DNA of 13,076 nucleotides, taken from JABDLF01 sp041609715. GTDB lineage: Bacteria; Pseudomonadota; Gammaproteobacteria; Steroidobacterales; JABDLF01. The notes below the pieces were generated by a model that did not search any database, was not told the origin of the DNA, and saw only the letters and a list, made by a program, of their open reading frames with translations. The DNA lies in the NCBI GenBank assembly GCA_041609715.1, contig JBFIQI010000064.1:1-13076 (forward strand), in the 5' to 3' direction. Within the stretch, counting starts at the first letter, position 1. The number at the start of each line of letters is the position of its first letter. The position numbers and the translations under genes are program-made. This document shows, one piece after another, positions 7,135 through 13,076 of the stretch.

Positions 7135-7169
7135 GGCTATCGGTTCGCTGGCTTAGCAGCTAATGCTGG

Positions 7170-8267
7170 CTACCCCTGGCCATCCGGGTTTTTGGACTGG
7201 TTATCCGAGGCGGTTTCCCCGATGATCATTACCGCCTGGCCAGGACGGAGGCGTTCAGCGCCGCGCACGATCACCTGATCACCTGCCTTGATGTCCCCGG
7301 TGATCGCCACCAGCCCACCGCTGCTAACACCCGTCTGCACGGTAATGCGTTCTGCCGTGTTGTCAGCGGCGATCCGATAAACTGATGTCCCGTCGCGTCG
7401 CAAAACCAAAGCATCCCGCGGTACTGCCAGCAGGGCCTGGCGCGGCCGCGTCGGCACAACCACACGCACGGTCTCACCTATGCGCCAGCGATCCGCCGGG
7501 ATATCCAGCCGCATTTCGAACATGTGAGAGCGGGGATCACCCACCGGAACCAGGGTGCGCACAGAGCCTGTCAGATCGGTGCGCTCGTTGACCAGACGCA
7601 GTTTGTCTCCGACATTTACAAAGGCTACCGAGTCGAGGGGTGCCCGGGCGATAACCTCAAGAGACTCCTGATTGACCAGCCGCACCACGTTGTCGCCAAT
7701 ACTGACGCGCTCGCCAAGCAGCTTGTAACGCTCGGTGATCACGCCTGCAAACGGTGCCTTGATGCGGGTTACCGATAACTGAACTTCCGTGAGGCCCAAC
7801 CTGGCTTGTGCAATCTTGAGGTCTTCCCGGGCAACCTGCAGATCGGATTCCGTTGCATCAAGCTGGCTCTTGGCCGCGACATTCTGGGAGGCCAGCCTGC
7901 TCAGGCGTTGCACTTCCCGGCTGAGAAAGGCGATGCGTTTTTTTGCACGAGCAACCTGGCTTTCATAGTCGGCCTTTCCCAGGCGATAATTGACGTCGTC
8001 GATTTCGGCAATAGTCTCGCCTTCAGCAATCAGTTCGCCAATATCGGCGATGGCCAGCAGGCGCCCGGAGACTTCGGCGGCCAGTCGTGCGTCCAGACGG
8101 CTGCTGACCGTGCCGGGCACTTCTATGGTGGGCGCCAACTCGGCGATGCGTGCCTCTGCCACCCGAACGCTGGCAGGCGGCCCGCCGCCCCCCGCGCCCT
8201 GGCCAAGCCCGGTCACCGGTGCTCCCATAACGAAAAGAGCAAGAATTAGTTTATTAATATTCGACAC
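7170..8267 (-). CDS. RND efflux periplasmic adaptor subunit (membrane fusion protein)
   Basis: The adaptor links an inner-membrane RND pump to an outer-membrane channel. The 365-residue protein has a hydrophobic signal peptide (about 1-22, no lipobox cysteine), a glycine-rich linker (25-30), and split lipoyl domain halves (about 57-90 and 168-199, the latter with IKAPFAGVITERY). Between them is a short alpha-helical hairpin predicted as coiled coil (about 96-165). The beta-barrel and membrane-proximal domains follow (RAPLDSVAFVNVGD; LLAVPRDALVLRRDG). The start is GTG with an AGAGAG stretch about 8 bases upstream. It lies 33 nt downstream of the permease stop and is surely co-transcribed with it. 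The substrate is unknown. Confidence 0.93.
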   Translation of the reverse strand: MSNINKLILALFVMGAPVTGLGQGAGGGGPPASVRVAEARIAELAPTIEVPGTVSSRLDARLAAEVSGRLLAIADIGELIAEGETIAEIDDVNYRLGKADYESQVARAKKRIAFLSREVQRLSRLASQNVAAKSQLDATESDLQVAREDLKIAQARLGLTEVQLSVTRIKAPFAGVITERYKLLGERVSIGDNVVRLVNQESLEVIARAPLDSVAFVNVGDKLRLVNERTDLTGSVRTLVPVGDPRSHMFEMRLDIPADRWRIGETVRVVVPTRPRQALLAVPRDALVLRRDGTSVYRIAADNTAERITVQTGVSSGGLVAITGDIKAGDQVIVRGAERLRPGQAVMIIGETASDNQSKNPDGQG

Positions 8268-8300
8268 TTATACTACTCTCTTAATAAAATATTTAATCAT

Positions 8301-11300
8301 TCAGTCCGGGTGTCTGCTAGACAGCTGGCCCGCCACACCGCCTGCTGGCGCCAGCGCGTCCTGATGGGCTTCCTCGCCCATGCGCAGCAGGCTGGGCAGC
8401 AGGATCAGGGTGAAGGCCGTGCTTACCGCCATACCCCCAACGATGACCGCGGCCAGACCACGATAAAGCTCGGTACCCGCCCCCGGAATCAGCAGCAGCG
8501 GCAGCATGCCAAACAGGCTGGTAAGGGTGCTCATGAGAATGGGGCGCAGCCTGATTCGCACCGCGCGCTCCACCGCCTCGCGGCGCGCAAGGCCGTCAAA
8601 CTCCGAGGCGCGCGTCTGATATACGAGCAGAATCGCGTTGTTCACCACCAGACCGAGCAGGGTGATGAAGCCGATGAGAGTCATCAGATCTGCTTGCTGA
8701 TAGGGCACAATCCATTGAGTCAGTCGCAGCATCAGTACTCCGCCAACGGTTGCCAGCGGCAGCGCCAGCAGCACCAGTAGGCTGTCTTTGAAGGATCTGA
8801 ACAGCGCGCTCATCAGGAGATACAGCACAACGATGGCCAGACCGAATGATCGCCCCATGTTGCGAATGGCAGTTTCCTTGTCATCCGCGGTGCCCTGGTA
8901 GCTGATGTCGCCGTCCTCCGGCAATTGGGCGCGCACGGCCGGCGCGACTTTTTCCCTGAGGATTTCGATGGCGGTGCCCAGGGGCATTTCCACAGGTGGC
9001 GTAATGCGCAGCGTAATGGTTCGGCGGCGGTCCACCCGCCTGATCTGATCGGGACCCGACGTTTCCATCAGGTTGGTCAGACCGCTGAGCGGCAGCACAC
9101 CGCCAAGTGGGGTGACCAGCGGCGTTTGCATCAACTGGTTCGGATCATCCCACTCGGGCCCGCGCAAGATGACATCCAGGCGCTTGTCGCCATCAAAATA
9201 ATCACCCACGTAAAGGCCGTCACCCAGCGCGCGAATGGCACTCGCGACGATACGCCGGTTCCAGCCGGCCTCGGCGATACGCCGCTCGTCCGGGATCAGG
9301 CGCAATTCCGGTTCTGCCAGCTCCAGGCCGGGATCAGGGCGCAACTGCGCGCCGGGCAGTTCCTGGAAAGCTACCCCCATGCCCACGGCGGCTGCCGTCA
9401 ACGCCGCGTTGAGGTCACGGCTCTGGATATTCATATCGATACCGCGGCCGCCGCCGAGGCGCCCGAAAATCTGTGCCCGGCTGGGGAAGACCCAGGTATC
9501 GGGAAATCCTGCGAAAATTTCCGAATAGAATTTACCGAGCAGGGCATCCACGTCGTCCGGGTCCTCTGCGCGGGCACCAAAAAATCCGAAGCGCCCGAAT
9601 ATGCCCAGGAAGTAAACTCGCATGTCGGGCTGCTTTTCGCCTTCTACATAAGGCAGCATGCGTTGGTTGACGACTTCAACAAATTCCTTTTGGGTGGCGG
9701 TTACGGCCCCGCCTGGCGGTGGCAGAATTACGCCAAAGATAAAGTTCTGGCGGCCCTCAGGCAGGTAGTCGGTGTCTGGAAAAACCAACCAGGTTGCCAG
9801 CGCCGACAGCGTCACCAGTGAAAATATCCAGCCCAGCCGACGTTGGCGGGTAGCGGTCAACCGCATAATCAAACCGGTGCCTTTTTCCCACCAGTCGCGG
9901 TGGGGATCGTCGAGCGCGATTTTCTTCAGTGCGGTATTGGCGGCCGTCGGGATAACGGTAATCGCGATGAGCAAAGAACCCAGTACGGCAAAAGAAATCG
10001 CCAGGGCAAGATCGGCGAATAGTTGGCCGGCCAGATCCCGCAGGAATACGATGGGCAGAAAAATGGCAATGGTGGTTGCGGTCGAGGCGATTAAGGCGCC
10101 CAACACCTGGGTGGCGCCTTTTTCTGCCGCCTCCTTACTGTCCCGACCTTCCTCGCGCAGGCGCACAATGTTTTCCAGCACCACGATGGCCGCGTCCAGC
10201 ACCATGCCCACGGAAAAGGCCAGACCGGCAAGAGAGATGATGTTGAGACTGCGTCCGGCGCCACCTAGCAGAGTAAAAGTAAAAAACAGGGAAGCCGGAA
10301 TAGCGACGGCGACCAGCAGCGTGGCACGGAATTTGCGGAAGAACCACCACAAAATGCCGACTGCCAGCATAATGCCGAGCAGCAGGTTGTTGCGCAGCAT
10401 CGACACGGATTGTTTGATGTAGAGAGACTCGTCGTAAGCCTGGGTGATCTCGAGTCCGGCAGTCTTCAGCGGGCCTTCGTTCAGTTCCTTGACCGCTTGC
10501 TTGATCTCCTCCATGACTTCCAGCACGTTGACGTTGATTTCCGGCTGGGCATTGAAGGCGATGGCCGGTCCGCCATTCATATTCAGGCTGCCCTGGGGAT
10601 CGCGCAGGCCGATTTCGACAGTGGCAATGTCGCGCAGTCGAATGGGATTGCCGTCGCGCCAGGTGATGACCATGTCAGGCAGAGTACTCGCCGAATAGGC
10701 GCCCTCGAAACGCACCGTATACTGGCGTCTGCCCACGTCGGTAAAACCGCCCGAGACATCCTTGTTATTGCCGAGCAGGGCGCTTACTTCGGTGAAGCCT
10801 ACGTTGTATGCGGCCGCACGAAATGGGTCGAACTCGATGCGCACCTCGCGGTTGCGTCCGCCATAGATATCGGACTTGGCGACACCCGCAATGCGCTCCA
10901 GGCGGGCCTGGATGACTTCTTCCGTGTAGTCCTGGTAGGCGCTGATATCGATATCATTGCCGGGTACGGGCTTCAGCGAAAACCAGGCAATGGCATTACC
11001 GAATTGCCCGCGGCCCGCAAAGATGACCGGTTCGGTGACGTCGGGGGGGTAACTGGGGACCTGGTTCAGCCGGTTCATGACCTCGATCAGGGCGCGCTGC
11101 AGGTCGGCGTTGACATCGAAGGTCAGGTTGACCGACCCAGAGCCGCTGCCGGCGCTTGATTCCAGCTTGATCAGACCGGGCAACCCCCGCAGCACGTCTT
11201 CCTGGGGCTCGATGATCTCCGACTCGACTTCTTCAGGTGCTGCGGCGCGCCATCCCGTCTGAATCGATATCGTCGGCCGCTCCACGTTGGGAATCATCTG

Positions 11301-11402
11301 TACCGGCAGGTCGGCCAGGCTGATGGCCCCGAACAACAGGACCAGCAGCACGGCTACAATGACCGCGACGGGGTTGGATAGTGCCAGGCGCGTGAGATTC
11401 AA
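8301..11402 (-). CDS. RND family efflux permease (HAE-1/AcrB-like)
   Basis: A proton-driven inner-membrane transporter of 1033 residues, the normal length for this superfamily. It shows the typical duplicated layout: TM1 (about 11-30), a large periplasmic loop, TMs 2-6 (about 338-490), a further membrane segment (about 524-541), a second periplasmic loop, and TMs 8-12 (about 852-1003). The start motif LALSNPVAVIVAVLLVLLFG, DLPVQMIPNVERPTISI and the TM4 block SVGMVLDAAIVVLENI are family hallmarks. In TM4 D403 aligns with AcrB D407, but A404 replaces D408; in TM10 N921 replaces K940 (GLVVNNAILLV), so the relay differs from AcrB. The start is TTG with AGAGGG about 8 bases upstream. No outer-membrane channel gene is adjacent. 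Drug, lipid or metabolite export are all possible. Confidence 0.95.
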   Translation of the reverse strand: MNLTRLALSNPVAVIVAVLLVLLFGAISLADLPVQMIPNVERPTISIQTGWRAAAPEEVESEIIEPQEDVLRGLPGLIKLESSAGSGSGSVNLTFDVNADLQRALIEVMNRLNQVPSYPPDVTEPVIFAGRGQFGNAIAWFSLKPVPGNDIDISAYQDYTEEVIQARLERIAGVAKSDIYGGRNREVRIEFDPFRAAAYNVGFTEVSALLGNNKDVSGGFTDVGRRQYTVRFEGAYSASTLPDMVITWRDGNPIRLRDIATVEIGLRDPQGSLNMNGGPAIAFNAQPEINVNVLEVMEEIKQAVKELNEGPLKTAGLEITQAYDESLYIKQSVSMLRNNLLLGIMLAVGILWWFFRKFRATLLVAVAIPASLFFTFTLLGGAGRSLNIISLAGLAFSVGMVLDAAIVVLENIVRLREEGRDSKEAAEKGATQVLGALIASTATTIAIFLPIVFLRDLAGQLFADLALAISFAVLGSLLIAITVIPTAANTALKKIALDDPHRDWWEKGTGLIMRLTATRQRRLGWIFSLVTLSALATWLVFPDTDYLPEGRQNFIFGVILPPPGGAVTATQKEFVEVVNQRMLPYVEGEKQPDMRVYFLGIFGRFGFFGARAEDPDDVDALLGKFYSEIFAGFPDTWVFPSRAQIFGRLGGGRGIDMNIQSRDLNAALTAAAVGMGVAFQELPGAQLRPDPGLELAEPELRLIPDERRIAEAGWNRRIVASAIRALGDGLYVGDYFDGDKRLDVILRGPEWDDPNQLMQTPLVTPLGGVLPLSGLTNLMETSGPDQIRRVDRRRTITLRITPPVEMPLGTAIEILREKVAPAVRAQLPEDGDISYQGTADDKETAIRNMGRSFGLAIVVLYLLMSALFRSFKDSLLVLLALPLATVGGVLMLRLTQWIVPYQQADLMTLIGFITLLGLVVNNAILLVYQTRASEFDGLARREAVERAVRIRLRPILMSTLTSLFGMLPLLLIPGAGTELYRGLAAVIVGGMAVSTAFTLILLPSLLRMGEEAHQDALAPAGGVAGQLSSRHPD

Positions 11403-11524
11403 TCGTCGACCCTCTTTTTAACCGCGTTATTCTACCGGGCAGCGCCTCGAATTGCGCGGGTCTTTTGCCTGCGGCATGCTGTCATGTACTGTCTTGGAAC
11501 CACGGTCGGGGCAAAAAGTTCGTC
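11403..11524. promoter_or_regulatory. Divergent intergenic region between RND operon and GNAT operon
   Basis: This 122-base gap must hold promoters for both directions. On the minus strand TAGAAT (11429-11434) is a possible -10 box for the permease, about 30 bases from its TTG start, but no good -35 hexamer is at the right distance. The permease Shine-Dalgarno AAGAGGG is at 11411-11417 (minus strand). I see no clear operator dyad and no regulator gene next to the efflux operon. Confidence 0.35.
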
Positions 11525-12079
11525 ATGGTCAATGGTCCATCACCAGTTTCTGACAGGGTTCGCGTGCGCGTCGCAGGCACAGCAGACCAGCCGCATATCA
11601 AATTACTGGTCAATTCGGTGCTGGAGGAATTCGGGATCGTCAATTCCCCATGCAGTCATCAGGATGCCGACCTGGACGATCTTGGCGGTTGGTATCCGGC
11701 GCCTCGGGGCATCTTCGAAGTCATCGTTGATGATAACGGCACAATTCTGGGCTGCGGTGGTATTCATCCCATCGACAAGCTGTCCTGCGAGTTGCGCAAA
11801 CTTTATTTTCTGCCCGAACTCAGGGGCCGCGGCATCGGCTCCGCCATGCTGGACCGCCTGGTGAGGTTTGCCCGTCAGGCCGGTTATCGCCGCATGGAGC
11901 TTGAAACCGCCTCTCAGCTACACACCGCCATTGCGATTTACCAGCGACGCGGATTTCGGGAAATAAACAGCAGGCGGGACGTGCCGCGATGCGACCGCGC
12001 GTTCGAACTGGACCTGGATGAGTATCGCCCGCCAGCCAACCCCGGCCGGCTCGAGGAGGCTGATCGCAATGACTTTTAG
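11525..12079 (+). CDS. GNAT family N-acetyltransferase
   Basis: A 184-residue single-domain acetyltransferase of the GCN5-related family. Motif A, which binds the acetyl-CoA pyrophosphate, is LRKLYFLPELRGRGIGSAML with RGRGIG at residues 100-105. It is followed by the ARQAGYRRMELET strand/helix and the closing AIAIYQRRGFREI block. The preceding FEVIVDDNGTILGCGGI strands complete the fold. The acceptor substrate cannot be told from the sequence. ATG 11525 was preferred over an in-frame TTG at 11465 because it starts just before the fold; its Shine-Dalgarno is weak. The gene ends in TAG, overlapping the next start by 11 nt. Confidence 0.88.
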   Translation: MVNGPSPVSDRVRVRVAGTADQPHIKLLVNSVLEEFGIVNSPCSHQDADLDDLGGWYPAPRGIFEVIVDDNGTILGCGGIHPIDKLSCELRKLYFLPELRGRGIGSAMLDRLVRFARQAGYRRMELETASQLHTAIAIYQRRGFREINSRRDVPRCDRAFELDLDEYRPPANPGRLEEADRNDF

Positions 12080-13022
12080 TCGCCGCATGACAGCGCTGGT
12101 GTGGTGCTGTGCACTGATGGGCAGCGCCTGCGATCCCGTCAAAGAAATGCACCAAGCTGCCACAGACGACAAGAGCGATGCGGGTGCGCAGATTGCAGCG
12201 GCGGTGCCAGACACCGAAATTTTTCTCGCTGAATTGAGCTGGGAGGATGGGTTGCCGCGACTAGGGCGGCTGCGAAATATCACCAATCGCGAGGGCTACG
12301 ACAATCAGCCACAGTTTCTGGCCAACAGTCGTTCATTGGTATACAGCGCCATTGTCGATGGCGAGCAGTCGGATATTTATCATTTTCTCATCGACGAAAA
12401 TGTTTCGGTCCCCTACGCCCTGACAGAATTCAGTGAATACTCACCAAGCCTGATGCCTTCAAGCAATGGCATTTCAGTGGTGCGGGTCGAAGCGGACGGT
12501 ACCCAGCGACTGTGGCGGTTCCCGGCAGCCAATGCCGAGGCGAGTGTTGTCGCCGCCGAGGTGCGAGGGGTTGGTTACCATGCCTGGCTGCGACCGGATC
12601 TGGTGGCGGTTTTTCTTGTGGGTGAACCGCCAACCCTGGAGCTCGTGACGCTGCCTGTGGGTGAGCGCCAGTTGCTGGCCAGAAACATCGGGCGGTCTCT
12701 GGCCCGCATACCCGGCGATGACGCTCTGGCTTTTATCGATAAAGAAGAGCCGGAAAACTGGCGCGTGGTGCGTTACGATCTGGCAAGCGGCGCTTTTGGC
12801 GAACTAATCGTGGCGCCGGCTGCAAGCGAAGATTTTGCCTGGTCCGCCAATGGCGGTCTTTTCATGGGCGCTGACGAGGGTCTGCTGTACTGGGACGGAC
12901 ACCCGAGCACCCATTGGTCGGAAATCAAACATGGCAACCCGCTACCCGGGCGCATTACGCGAATCGCGGTTGCGCCTGATATGCGCCACATTGCCCTGGT
13001 AGTGGATCTTTCGCACGAATAA
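12069..13022 (+). CDS. Putative lipoprotein with TolB/PD40-like beta-propeller repeats
   Basis: A 317-residue exported protein of unknown function. The N-terminus has a basic start, a hydrophobic core and the sequence LMGSAC, with the candidate lipidated cysteine at C21; this fits the broad lipobox pattern, though position -3 is glycine. Aspartate at +2 is an inner-membrane retention signal in E. coli, so an inner-membrane anchor facing the periplasm is possible. The rest resembles a six-bladed propeller: ITNREGYDNQPQFLANSRSL and LTEFSEYSPSLMP are TolB/PD40-like, and four weaker repeats follow. ATG 12069 was preferred over 12018 because GAGGAG (12054-12059) lies 9 bases before it and it gives a clean signal peptide. 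It overlaps the GNAT gene by 11 nt, and its stop overlaps the next start. Confidence 0.78.
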   Translation: MTFSRRMTALVWCCALMGSACDPVKEMHQAATDDKSDAGAQIAAAVPDTEIFLAELSWEDGLPRLGRLRNITNREGYDNQPQFLANSRSLVYSAIVDGEQSDIYHFLIDENVSVPYALTEFSEYSPSLMPSSNGISVVRVEADGTQRLWRFPAANAEASVVAAEVRGVGYHAWLRPDLVAVFLVGEPPTLELVTLPVGERQLLARNIGRSLARIPGDDALAFIDKEEPENWRVVRYDLASGAFGELIVAPAASEDFAWSANGGLFMGADEGLLYWDGHPSTHWSEIKHGNPLPGRITRIAVAPDMRHIALVVDLSHE

Positions 13023-13076
13023 TGGCAGCCAGCAGCTTGCAATCATTCACCGGCGGCTGTCACTGCCAGGCGGTGC
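13022..13076 (+). CDS. GFA-family (Mss4-like, glutathione-dependent formaldehyde-activating) protein, N-terminal fragment
   Basis: Only the first 18 codons are inside the window. The start ATG overlaps the previous stop as TAATG (13020-13024). The translation ends with FTGGCHCQAV, where the GGCHC motif (cysteines 13 and 15) followed by a small residue and AV is the usual beginning of GFA-family proteins, whose zinc ligands start with this CxC pair. Members range from glutathione-dependent formaldehyde-activating enzymes to uncharacterised zinc proteins, so function is open. The call rests on a short stretch and on the operon-like spacing. Confidence 0.65.
   Translation, partial: MAASSLQSFTGGCHCQAV

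Noticed and set aside
7148..7171. TTAGC/GCTAA dyad and repeated GCTGGCT in the gap between the PLP enzyme and adaptor genes
   Set aside because: The dyad is too tight to form a stable hairpin, has no T run, and the repeat is only 7 bases; probably chance.
7173..7193. CCCC ... GGG followed by TTTTT as a terminator for the dehydratase gene
   Set aside because: The stem can form only about three pairs before a mismatch, and the T run is explained by adaptor C-terminal codons on the minus strand.
8925..11159. Long plus-strand open frames opposite the RND permease (8925-9821, 9772-10422, 10410-11159)
   Set aside because: They are shadows of a long GC-rich gene on the other strand; their translations show no recognisable domain.
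12018..12068. Upstream ATG (12018) as start of the propeller gene
   Set aside because: It has no good ribosome site and would bury the signal peptide behind 17 residues, whereas GAGGAG precedes the ATG at 12069.

Overview
The window looks like a chromosomal segment of a GC-rich gammaproteobacterium. The order SRP RNA, dnaX, ybaB, recR is a classic gammaproteobacterial housekeeping cluster, and rsgA lies close to a divergent orn, as in many members of that class. Protein sequences resemble the E. coli counterparts closely enough that zinc ligands and catalytic residues of DnaX, RecR and Orn fall at the same residue numbers. I cannot assign a genus; the mix would suit a marine or environmental lineage. 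I see no tRNA, rRNA, IS element, CRISPR array, phage gene or plasmid gene, and no stretch over 300 bases lacks a gene.

Layout. (1) 1-2723, plus strand: the 3' part of the SRP 4.5S-type RNA, then dnaX, ybaB and recR (clamp loader, nucleoid protein, recombination mediator). The striking point is that dnaX is cut by an in-frame TAG at 929-931, with homology continuing in the same frame to 1753. (2) 2724-4920, minus strand: a Ste24-like M48 metalloprotease followed by rsgA, overlapping by 8 nt. The rsgA stop abuts the recR stop inside the palindrome TGATCA. (3) 5031-7134, plus strand, divergent from the protease: orn (RNA end-degradation), a DUF938 methyltransferase-like gene and a serine racemase/dehydratase-like PLP enzyme, joined by 22-nt and 4-nt overlaps. 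(4) 7170-11402, minus strand: a two-gene RND efflux operon with the permease upstream and the periplasmic adaptor downstream, and no outer-membrane channel gene. (5) 11525 to the end, plus strand: a GNAT acetyltransferase, a TolB-like beta-propeller lipoprotein and the first codons of a GFA-family protein, again with overlapping stops and starts.

Most of this is conserved housekeeping DNA plus an ordinary efflux operon, and I found no convincing new defence, mobile or regulatory system. The best lead is the dnaX amber codon, in a gene normally essential. It may be a sequencing or assembly error, a true nonsense mutation with suppression or readthrough, or a split gene with reinitiation. Lesser leads are the altered proton-relay residues of the RND permease and the uncharacterised GNAT/propeller/GFA cluster.
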